Source: Pseudoalteromonas sp. S16_S37 (GTDB lineage Bacteria; Pseudomonadota; Gammaproteobacteria; Enterobacterales; Alteromonadaceae). From it: 64,000 nt of DNA. The position numbers were made by a program, and so were the translations under genes. The stretch covers positions 78,118 through 142,117 of the forward strand of contig NZ_JAAUWV010000006.1 in the NCBI RefSeq assembly GCF_014694405.1, given 5' to 3'. Each line of letters opens with the position of its first letter. The first letter of the stretch is position 1. The notes beneath the pieces are model-generated. The model was not told the origin of the DNA. It saw only the letters and a list, made by a program, of their open reading frames with translations, and made no database searches. This document shows positions 56,946 through 64,000 of the stretch, piece by piece.

Positions 56946-57935
56946 TTATGACTGTCGCTGAATAAACTCAGCGACAGTTTGATGAACGCCTTCTTGGGTG
57001 TTATTAACGATTAAATCGCACACTGTTCTGGCTAATTCGTCGACATCGACTCGCACACTGCTCAGTGGCGGGTTCATGAACTGCGAATCGTCTAAATCTT
57101 CAAAACCAATGACACCTATATCAGTGCCTGGTGTTAAACCTTGCTCTCGTAAATGTTCGATGGCGCCATATGCCACCATATCGTTAAAACAAACTACGGA
57201 CTCTACTTGCGGCACTTGTGCCAGACATTGAGACATGGCGAGGCGACCACCATGGCGATTTGCTGAGCTATTAAACACCCAGCTTTGAATATCATGTAAC
57301 TCTTTTAAAGCATTATTAAACCCATTTATGCGCTGGGTATACTCAGATGCAACGGCATCACCACCAATAAAAGCGATGTGTTTGTGGCCTCTTGCGAGCA
57401 ATGCTTGTGTCGCTTGATATATGCCATCTTCGTTATTGGGTAAAACACAAGGGACAGTGCTGTTGGCAACTTGGCGCATGATAGTGACAACTTGGGTGTA
57501 AGATGTTTTCAATTGATTAAGCCAACTGGCTTGGGTATTAATAGCAGGAAAAATCACGAGTGCCTTAACGCGATACTCTTGCAGCTTAGCAATCACTTGT
57601 GTTTGGGTGAGTGCATTGTCATTGGTACTAACTAAGGTGGTCATAAAACCAAGCGCGCGGACATGGTTTTCAAGTGTAACAGCCAGTTTTGCACAATATG
57701 GGTTGGTTAAATCGTTGACCACAATAGCGACTAAATCTGACGACTTACTGCGCAAAGCGGCGGCTTCTCGATTGTATACATAGCCTGTTTGCAAAATAGC
57801 CGCATGCACTTTTTCTTTTGCCAGAGCGCTGGTTTTGCCTTTGCCTTGCAATACTAGCGACACTGTAGATTTTGACACACCAGCGACACGCGCTACGTCA
57901 TGTATTGTAATCGACTGTTTAGAATTCTTATTCAA
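56946..57935 (-). CDS. LacI/GalR-family transcriptional regulator
   Basis: A 329-residue regulator: N-terminal helix-turn-helix ITIHDVARVAGVSKSTVSLV, hinge, then the periplasmic-binding-protein-like effector domain (VAIVVNDLTNPYCA, HIAFIGGD, VGVIGFEDL-like GVIGFEDLDD). The start is a TTG at 57935; there is no clear ribosome site. No sugar transport or metabolism gene is next to it, so target and inducer are unknown. Confidence 0.9.
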   Translation of the reverse strand: MNKNSKQSITIHDVARVAGVSKSTVSLVLQGKGKTSALAKEKVHAAILQTGYVYNREAAALRSKSSDLVAIVVNDLTNPYCAKLAVTLENHVRALGFMTTLVSTNDNALTQTQVIAKLQEYRVKALVIFPAINTQASWLNQLKTSYTQVVTIMRQVANSTVPCVLPNNEDGIYQATQALLARGHKHIAFIGGDAVASEYTQRINGFNNALKELHDIQSWVFNSSANRHGGRLAMSQCLAQVPQVESVVCFNDMVAYGAIEHLREQGLTPGTDIGVIGFEDLDDSQFMNPPLSSVRVDVDELARTVCDLIVNNTQEGVHQTVAEFIQRQS

Positions 57936-58104
57936 AGTGATGATATCTATATTAAGTTGCTCAGGCCAAGTGCGTACTGTTAACGCAGTTTTGACATTGT
58001 ATCAGGCAGTTGAACATATTCAAAAAGCGTTTGCGACATTGTTTTAGATATCAATAAACTTTTGTTCTTAGATTAACTAGCAAGTTGCTTAAATATTGAG
58101 TAAA

Positions 58105-58129
58105 AGCCCTATCGGCTACCGATAGGGCT
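58105..58129 (-). terminator. Intrinsic terminator after the CxxCH gene
   Basis: Perfect 11-base stem AGCCCTATCGG / CCGATAGGGCT with a three-base loop and, on the minus strand, TTTTA after it; ends the two-gene operon. Confidence 0.85.
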
Positions 58130-58135
58130 CATAAA

Positions 58136-59707
58136 TCATCGAGTTGTACTTGCTGAAAAAACAAACGAATAATATGCAGCGTAGGACGTACTATTTGCAC
58201 TGTTAGCATGGTTAGTTGCCAATATACTCCTTGGCGCGTTACTTCCTGCCAACTTGAGTTTGTTAAAAGCAGCAATCACTGCGGTTTGGCTTTGAGTGGC
58301 AGTGGCAGCATATTTGTGACAATCCATACAGCTGTCTTTGTTTTGAACAAATGTCTCTAAGGTGGTATTGGCAACAATGCGTGTACCGTTACTTGGCGTG
58401 ATGTCTCCGGTTGTCAGAGGCGGTGTTGCACCTGCTTGAATAGTGCTGGGGTTGTTAGGCCATTGCACATCAATAAGACGGTAGTAGTTAAATACTGAGT
58501 TAGCTGGCAGCAGGCTCCATACATAAGCATTAACACTGTTAGCCGTTGACTCAACAGCTGTAACACGGTTGACTTGCACAGGAGCAGAGTAAGGTATGCA
58601 GTTGTCAGGGCTTCGTGGAGAGACTGTATCACAGGGAATTTGAGGAGCCATGTTAGGCGTCCAATTAGGCTTACACTGATAGTAAATGTCTTGCTCAGGG
58701 TTACAATCAGGATTATACAAAGTATAGGCTGGACGTGGCTTGCGATTAGGGTTACTTGGTAAGTTTACCGTATCTTTACCTGCGTCAGGTGTATTATCAA
58801 CCTGTTCAAACGTGGTCCAAAGCATTTGCGGTGCACCCGGCAGGTGCCTAATAATATGCAGCCCAATAAGGCCAACGGTAACTGGGCTGGTTTGGCTTGC
58901 CGCGTTTTCATCTGCGCCGGGTTCAAGCAGCACCGCTTGTGCAGTTAAATAGCGATAGTTTAATGAACCATCCTCAGGCAATTTTATCCAAGCCGCTTTT
59001 ATCTCCATTGCACCTACATCGCCGCCAAATACCTTAGATTTTCCATCGCAGGTCTTGTCATTGCCATAACCCGAGGGTAAACGAAACCCGCCGCTTCCTT
59101 GGGCGCATGCTATTTGTCCTGCTGCCCATGTTAAGTTTTTACCTGTGGGATTAGCGTTGTAAATATAATCGACTTCGTCTGGGTTTAAGCGAATATCATA
59201 ATAAACAAGGTTGCCGCGTTGATCAGTTAACCATTCGCCGGTGGCTTGGCCAATTGAGCTTAAATCAAGAGCACCTGTTTTTGATACTTGATGTAAAACT
59301 AACGGGCGCTTTTTCTTAGTTGCTTTTACCAAAGTATTGGCTTGCGTACTGCTAAAAACTTCCGTTGATTGCAAAAAGCTCTCCCAAACCGTTAAGTCAC
59401 TTGTGGATGGGTCCCCAAATGAACTCGATGGCGCGCTTGAGTTTGGATAACCAGGATTGTTAGGGTCTGCAGGCCAGTTTGCATAAAGAAACTGCTGCCA
59501 CGCTGTACAATCTGCGTTAGTTTGATTGCGAGAATTAAAATTGCTTGGTAGCTGTGGATTAAGTGAAACAGGGTTTGTACCAAAAGCAGTGCATGGGTTA
59601 GCAACGGTATCTGCCATGACTGTTTGCACATTTATCCCAAGTGTGGCCAGCAGGGTCCAGATCGTTAAAATAAAGGCCCTTGCGGGCCTGACTTGTCGGT
59701 TACGCAT
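58136..59707 (-). CDS. Secreted protein of unknown function with one haem-binding CxxCH
   Basis: A 523-residue exported protein. I start at the ATG at 59707 because GGAG lies seven bases upstream and a signal peptide then follows (to about residue 32, ending TVMA); the longer open frame begins in the neighbour. A single cytochrome c-type motif, CMDCH, lies near residue 460, close to the C-terminus. Before it are a long Pro/Asn-rich N-terminal part and the conserved-looking block GAMEIKAAWIKL ... VGLIGLHIIRHLPGAPQML. I have seen similar blocks in proteins annotated only as hypothetical. It overlaps the upstream gene by 8 bp, so the two products probably work together, perhaps in periplasmic redox chemistry. 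Confidence 0.78.
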   Translation of the reverse strand: MRNRQVRPARAFILTIWTLLATLGINVQTVMADTVANPCTAFGTNPVSLNPQLPSNFNSRNQTNADCTAWQQFLYANWPADPNNPGYPNSSAPSSSFGDPSTSDLTVWESFLQSTEVFSSTQANTLVKATKKKRPLVLHQVSKTGALDLSSIGQATGEWLTDQRGNLVYYDIRLNPDEVDYIYNANPTGKNLTWAAGQIACAQGSGGFRLPSGYGNDKTCDGKSKVFGGDVGAMEIKAAWIKLPEDGSLNYRYLTAQAVLLEPGADENAASQTSPVTVGLIGLHIIRHLPGAPQMLWTTFEQVDNTPDAGKDTVNLPSNPNRKPRPAYTLYNPDCNPEQDIYYQCKPNWTPNMAPQIPCDTVSPRSPDNCIPYSAPVQVNRVTAVESTANSVNAYVWSLLPANSVFNYYRLIDVQWPNNPSTIQAGATPPLTTGDITPSNGTRIVANTTLETFVQNKDSCMDCHKYAATATQSQTAVIAAFNKLKLAGSNAPRSILATNHANSANSTSYAAYYSFVFSASTTR

Positions 59708-61547
59708 TACCTGACTCCTTGGCTTTTGGCTGCACGAACAGCAAAGAAGCCATGGTTTGTGGTTGCGCACCGCTATAACTTACTTCTACCGCTCTTAAAC
59801 CTGCAGCCGCAGACTCTTGCGTGGTTAGTGTAAGCGCAAGCGAGGTATAGGTACCTGGGCCTGAATTACCAGGAACCGCGTAGGTCACCGTATTTTTATC
59901 TACCACGCTAACAGTGATATTAGGGTCGTCACTACCATCGGCTGAGCCAGTTAATACTTTGACTGTAGGCTGAACACCTGCAGGAAGTTTATTAACTGTT
60001 AATGCAATATTGACGGTACTACCTGCAGTTGCGACCGCTGGTACGATAACACTGTTACTTGCCAATGAGAGCTCAGAGCCTGCTGGGTTGCTTTCATTCA
60101 CTCGATAGTACGCATCCCACACATGCTGGTGCATAGCTTGTAGTGGTGCACCTGGCGAAGAAGGTCCAGCACAAGGAACTTGAGGAGGTGCCTCGTTTGC
60201 ACTGAGTGGTCTTGCAAACAAGCCAATATCAATTTGTTCTGTGATTTGAGAACCCCATTGAATAGGGGTGTTATTGATCTCAATATCTTCAAGTGTCAAT
60301 GTCGAGTCCATTGCCAACCATGATGATGGAATTTGGCAAATCGCGTGTAGGATGAAATTGCCTGGAAATGCTGATCCAGTAACAGGATCTGTAACCTGTT
60401 CGCTACCTCTGACAATTTGCCAAACGTCAGATGCTTTGGCATCAGCCGGAACATTTACGCCTTTTTGAATTCTGTTTGAGAACGTCCATGAGTCTAAGCT
60501 TTGTGGTTGTTGGATATATAAACCAAACGGATTCGCCAAGTTAACTTTAAAGTATTCATTGCTGATGAACTGTCCGCCCACAATTTGGTTAACAGTTTGA
60601 CCAATATGCGGGTCGCTATGACGATACGCTTGACCAAACTGGCCACAACATAGCAGTTTTTGCTGGCTTGAATTTCCGCTTTCATATTGCGGCGTTGAGA
60701 AGCCAGCTAAACCAATTTCTGTTTGCAGTGTATTTGGAGTGCTGGTTAAGTGCATCACACCGCCATTCATGTTGCTGTCTTGACGATTTGATATTGGGCT
60801 GTTGTTCCATTTATTTAGAGGGTTATAGACTGGGTGGCCGCTCACTGGGTCTACTACCGCATGACCGTTTGCATCTTTTAGCGTTAAATCATCAACTGAA
60901 ACCGTAATGCGGCTACTTGCAGGCGCATCAAAGTTCAACGTGTCTTGATAAATTTTTGCAACGGTGTCAGGGCTTACCGCCCAAAGAGCATGCCAGTATT
61001 CTGGGTTTTCACAGGCAAAATCTACACGGGTGATCTTACCATCATCATTTTTTTGCACCGCCCATTCACAATATTCATCTTGCCAACCTCTAGGGCCATA
61101 GGGCAAAAATGGGTTTAAAGTACCGCTCCAGTCAGCTTCAGGACAAAAAATAGCAGGAATGTCTTGGATTGCTTGCGATTGAGAGCCTTTGGTATAGCTA
61201 CCGGTATCGGCCAACTCACGTAGTTGAGTTAACGACAAATTATATGGGTTTGGCGGATTTACAGGAGTTGACGCTGAAAAATACTGCTGCAAGCGACCAG
61301 GAAATGCATTCCAAGTAACCGCGGCAGAAGCTGTACCTTTTGGGATTGGTGTTGTAGCGGGGTTATAAAAATAGGCATCGTCACTTGGAGTAGCTTGCTC
61401 TACAAACGCAAAAAGGTAGGTGTTCCAAATAGTATTCAGCTGTGCTTGCTTGTCAGGCTGATTGCTCAAATCCTGTATAAAAGCGGGTGTGTTAAAGGTA
61501 AAGTCGGTCGAAAATCTACTACTGCTATCTAATTTAGTACTAATCAT
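59700..61547 (-). CDS. Large Cys/Trp-rich protein of unknown function
   Basis: A 615-residue protein that I do not recognise. The ATG at 61547 is preceded by AGGAGA at ideal distance; no signal peptide is seen. It contains several Cys in short motifs (FCPEADW, DEYCEWAV, DFACENPEYW, LLCCGQFGQAYRHSDPHIG, HAICQIP) and many His and Trp, which suggests a metal or redox site. The last 120 residues look like an Ig-like beta domain (from about SELSLASNSVIV onward). It is translationally coupled to the downstream CxxCH protein. How it reaches that exported partner without a signal peptide is unclear. Possibly an oxidoreductase, but that is a guess. Confidence 0.75.
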   Translation of the reverse strand: MISTKLDSSSRFSTDFTFNTPAFIQDLSNQPDKQAQLNTIWNTYLFAFVEQATPSDDAYFYNPATTPIPKGTASAAVTWNAFPGRLQQYFSASTPVNPPNPYNLSLTQLRELADTGSYTKGSQSQAIQDIPAIFCPEADWSGTLNPFLPYGPRGWQDEYCEWAVQKNDDGKITRVDFACENPEYWHALWAVSPDTVAKIYQDTLNFDAPASSRITVSVDDLTLKDANGHAVVDPVSGHPVYNPLNKWNNSPISNRQDSNMNGGVMHLTSTPNTLQTEIGLAGFSTPQYESGNSSQQKLLCCGQFGQAYRHSDPHIGQTVNQIVGGQFISNEYFKVNLANPFGLYIQQPQSLDSWTFSNRIQKGVNVPADAKASDVWQIVRGSEQVTDPVTGSAFPGNFILHAICQIPSSWLAMDSTLTLEDIEINNTPIQWGSQITEQIDIGLFARPLSANEAPPQVPCAGPSSPGAPLQAMHQHVWDAYYRVNESNPAGSELSLASNSVIVPAVATAGSTVNIALTVNKLPAGVQPTVKVLTGSADGSDDPNITVSVVDKNTVTYAVPGNSGPGTYTSLALTLTTQESAAAGLRAVEVSYSGAQPQTMASLLFVQPKAKESGNA

Positions 61548-61881
61548 TGCAAATCTCCTTTTAGGGGTTGCGCTACGTTTTATTTTCAACTTTATACACA
61601 ACGACAAGCTGAAAATGCATAAGCTTTTACCTACCTAATACCATAGTCGGTAGATTGCAATTTGCGTATTACAAGAGATTACAGAGTGTAATTTTTTCCG
61701 AAGAGTAAATAGCTCGTTTTATATACGGCCGAGACAGGTAGCAAAGAGGGTAAAAAGCCAAGAGAAGACATATCTAAAGGTTATATTATTAGATTCTTTT
61801 GGGGGACGCGCAGGAAATACTTTTTAGATAGTACGAGAAATTTAATAAAGCTATGAAGAATAAAACAGGGTAAGGAAAAGC
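61548..61881. promoter_or_regulatory. Promoter region of the unknown two-gene operon
   Basis: A 334 bp gap containing no gene. A short inverted repeat CTACC-N13-GGTAG (61631-61653) lies about 85-105 bp before the start codon and could be an operator. Nothing else recognised. Confidence 0.4.
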
Positions 61882-61958
61882 TGGTCGGCATAGCAGGATT
61901 TGAACCTGCGACCCCTGACACCCCATGACAGTGCGCTACCAAGCTGCGCTATATGCCG
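61882..61958 (-). tRNA. tRNA-Pro (GGG anticodon)
   Basis: A 77-base tRNA with encoded CCA: acceptor CGGCATA/TATGCCG, D arm GCGC-AGCTTGGTA-GCGC, anticodon stem CTGTC/GTCAG around loop ATGGGGT (anticodon GGG), T arm GCAGG-TTCAAAT-CCTGC. All stems pair and the sequence closely follows E. coli proL tRNA. Confidence 0.97.
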
Positions 61959-62078
61959 ACTTGGGTGTAACTATACGGATATTTTTTTGAAAGGCAATAA
62001 GTAGTTGGTTTGTTTGAACATTAAATGAGCTTATAGGCGTGTAACTGCCTGCTAAACAAGCAGTCACACGCAATTGGT

Positions 62079-63497
62079 TTATTTATACCAAATACCCTTA
62101 GGTAAGGTTTCTTTCATTTTTGGGTGTTGGTTTGCATCAAAAACTGGGGTTTTACCTGCTTTAAGCTGTCGGTTGTAATCTTTGTATAACCAAATTACAA
62201 AGCCAGATAGCATAAATAGCGCCGCTACGTTCACAATCGCCATCAAACCCATAGATACATCAGCCATGGTCCAAATTACACCTAGCTCGCCTACCGCGCC
62301 AAACATCACCATGCCTAGAACGCATAGACGGAACAATAGCATGCCGTGTTTATGGTTATGCTCTAAAAACATTAAGTTGGTTTCGGCGTATGAGTAGTTG
62401 GCAACGATAGAGGTAAAAGCAAAAAACAAAATGGCGATGGCTATAAATGTTGCGCCCCAATCACCTACATGTTCTACCAACGCCGCTTGCGTAAGGGCAA
62501 TACCTGTCACGCCTGACTCTGGCACGAGTTGATTGGAGAGCAATATAAGTGCCGCAGTTGCTGAACAAATTACAATGGTATCAACAAATACTCCAAGCAT
62601 CTGCACATAACCTTGAGATGCAGGGTGATTAGGGTTAGGAGTTGCTGTCGCAGCCGCGTTTGCTGCGCTACCCATACCTGCTTCGTTTGAAAACAAACCG
62701 CGCTTAATGCCTTGGATCATCGCCTGCATAACCGCGTAGCCAATGGCGCCAGCGCCAGCTTGTTCAATGCCAAAAGCACTATAAATAATCTGCTTAAATA
62801 CGCTTGGGAGCAAATCGTAGTTGGTGGCACTTATATATAGTGCAACTAATAAGTAAGCCAAAGCCATAAATGGCACCACCAACTCCGCAAAACGAGAAAT
62901 GGTTTTTAAGCCACCGAAAATGATAAACGCAGAGCCAATCACTAAAACAATGCCCATAGCATATTTAGGAATGTCAAAGGCAACTTCAAACGCTGCCGCG
63001 ATTGAATTGGCCTGTACAGCGTTAAACACCAAACCAAAAGCAAGGATCAAGCAGAGGGAGAATATTACCCCCATCCAACGTTTCCCTAAACCATACTCCA
63101 TATAATAAGCAGGGCCACCGCGAAAGTTACCGTCTTCATCTTTGGTTTTATAAAGTTGGGCGAGGGCACTTTCGGCAAAACTGGTGGCCATACCTATAAG
63201 GGCAATTAGCCACATCCAAAAAATAGCACCAGCGCCACCTAGATATAATGCAACGGCAACACCTGCCATATTACCTGTGCCGACGCGTGCGGCCAAAGAC
63301 GTACAAAATGCTTGAAAAGATGAGATCCCAGTGTCGGCACCGCTACGGCTATTAGCCATAACTTTGACCATATAAGGAAATTGACGAAATTGAATGAACC
63401 CTAAACGAAGAGTAAAGAATAAACCTGCTGCTATTAATAGGTAAATGAGGACATGGCCCCAAAGTAACCCACTAACAAAGTTTAATACATCAGCCAT
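62079..63497 (-). CDS. Alanine/glycine:cation symporter (AGCS family)
   Basis: A 472-residue membrane protein with about ten helices. Family motifs: LGFIQFRQFPYMV, SSFQAFCTSLAARVGTGNMAGVA, and KRGLFSNEAGMGSAANAAATA. AGCS members import alanine or glycine with sodium. Stands alone between the tRNA and the rRNA operon promoter region. Confidence 0.94.
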   Translation of the reverse strand: MADVLNFVSGLLWGHVLIYLLIAAGLFFTLRLGFIQFRQFPYMVKVMANSRSGADTGISSFQAFCTSLAARVGTGNMAGVAVALYLGGAGAIFWMWLIALIGMATSFAESALAQLYKTKDEDGNFRGGPAYYMEYGLGKRWMGVIFSLCLILAFGLVFNAVQANSIAAAFEVAFDIPKYAMGIVLVIGSAFIIFGGLKTISRFAELVVPFMALAYLLVALYISATNYDLLPSVFKQIIYSAFGIEQAGAGAIGYAVMQAMIQGIKRGLFSNEAGMGSAANAAATATPNPNHPASQGYVQMLGVFVDTIVICSATAALILLSNQLVPESGVTGIALTQAALVEHVGDWGATFIAIAILFFAFTSIVANYSYAETNLMFLEHNHKHGMLLFRLCVLGMVMFGAVGELGVIWTMADVSMGLMAIVNVAALFMLSGFVIWLYKDYNRQLKAGKTPVFDANQHPKMKETLPKGIWYK

Positions 63498-63691
63498 AAC
63501 TACAAAGCCTACTTATTATATGAACGGATAAATTAGGGCGCGTAATCTACCACATATATATAGAAGAGTCTTATAAAGGCTATTAAAGCCAGTTTATCCA
63601 CAGATTTTTGTGAGTAACTTGTGTGATTTTGGTGTGTAAATCTGTATAGGTAAAAAGGATGAAAATAATCATATTTTTCTTAAAAAATCGC

Positions 63692-63719
63692 TTGCGCTTT
63701 TAATTCGTCGCCCTATAAT
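63692..63719 (+). promoter_or_regulatory. rRNA operon promoter P1 (candidate)
   Basis: TTGCGC (63692-63697), 16-base spacer and TATAAT (63714-63719), followed by the GC-rich discriminator GCGACCCC and preceded by an A/T-rich stretch (63655-63690) that could be an UP element. This layout is typical of stringently controlled rRNA promoters. Confidence 0.75.
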
Positions 63720-63828
63720 GCGACCCCACTGACACGGAGCGCTGAGCAACTTAAAGCAAAGCAACAACGAGTCAGCGTCGAGTAAAACTTAGTGTTTAAA
63801 CTTCTTTTGAAATCTTAAAAATTAAGTG

Positions 63829-63856
63829 TTGACAAAAAATAGGGAATGCTTAGAAT
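63829..63856 (+). promoter_or_regulatory. rRNA operon promoter P2 (candidate)
   Basis: A perfect TTGACA (63829-63834), 16-base spacer and TAGAAT (63851-63856), about 140 bases after P1. Tandem P1/P2 promoters are usual for gammaproteobacterial rrn operons. Confidence 0.8.
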
Positions 63857-63901
63857 GCACATCCCCTAGCGAGATGAAGCAAAGCGCTGAATCATCGCAC
63901 C

Positions 63902-63911
63902 GTTCTTTAAA
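63902..63911 (+). promoter_or_regulatory. boxA-like antitermination element
   Basis: GTTCTTTAAA resembles the rRNA boxA (TGCTCTTTAA). It lies in the leader after P2. The 16S rRNA gene is expected to start shortly beyond position 64000; its first bases are not yet reached. Confidence 0.65.
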
Positions 63912-64000
63912 AATATGAAGCAATCATCTGTGTGGGCACTCGTACAGATTGAGTTCTAACAGCAGAACTACTTAGGTAGGGACGCAAACAAATTTAGAGT

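Noticed and set aside
1..64000. CRISPR arrays, prophage or complete insertion sequences
   Set aside because: No regularly spaced direct repeats, phage structural genes, transposase or integrase genes were seen in the window.
63950..64000. Start of the 16S rRNA gene inside the window
   Set aside because: The characteristic 5' sequence with GAGTTTGAT does not occur before position 64000; only the leader is present.

Overview
The window looks like the chromosome of a marine gammaproteobacterium of the Alteromonadales, most likely Pseudoalteromonas or a close relative. This is an inference from moderate AT richness, the gene families and the local gene orders (trp leader next to rnm-yciO-scpA-scpB-rluB; metA-metH with MetJ boxes; an rrn promoter of gammaproteobacterial type). 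I could not run a database search.

Region 1 (1-21700) is an accessory nonribosomal peptide locus with its own uptake genes. Transcribed leftwards from about 17.7 kb are a TauD/SyrP-type dioxygenase, a fatty acyl-AMP ligase with a fused carrier protein, an NRPS with domains TubC dock-C-A-PCP-PCP-E, an NRPS with C-A-PCP-C-PCP-C-A-PCP, and the first 436 codons of a third NRPS that runs off the left edge. Hand-read adenylation codes suggest Asp, then a basic residue (Lys-like), then a Ser-like residue; the middle module of the second NRPS has no adenylation domain. Divergently transcribed are a TonB-dependent siderophore receptor and a PepSY-TM protein of the ferric-siderophore reductase type, with Fur-box-like sequences between. 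The simplest reading is an acylated peptide siderophore that binds iron through beta-hydroxyaspartate.

Region 2 (21.7-30.2 kb) is ordinary housekeeping: a YfcH-type epimerase, an AI-2E family membrane protein, a PhoP/PhoQ-like two-component system with a PepSY protein upstream and an LprI-like small protein downstream, YciI, a sodium-dependent symporter, a CPBP protease, YciB and an HU protein.

Region 3 (30.2-41.1 kb) holds a complete trpEGD(CF)BA operon read leftwards. Its leader is unusual: two successive leader peptides, each with three adjacent Trp codons and each followed by its own intrinsic terminator. Divergent from it is rnm-yciO-scpA-scpB-rluB.

Region 4 (41.1-46.7 kb) is looser and more accessory: an amidohydrolase lipoprotein gene broken by two in-frame TAA codons, a lipoprotein with two near-identical NodB deacetylase units, two gene-poor gaps, a TerB-like protein and a cupin.

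Region 5 (46.8-57.9 kb) has MetJ boxes, metA and a methionine synthase split into two genes (homocysteine domain separate from the rest), two FtsX/MacB-type permeases with no ATPase beside them, hrpB and a LacI-family regulator.

Region 6 (58.1-64 kb) has an overlapping pair of genes of unknown function (a large Cys/Trp-rich protein and a secreted protein with one haem-binding CxxCH), a tRNA-Pro(GGG), an alanine/sodium symporter and, at the right edge, tandem promoters and a boxA-like element of an rRNA operon whose 16S gene starts beyond the window.
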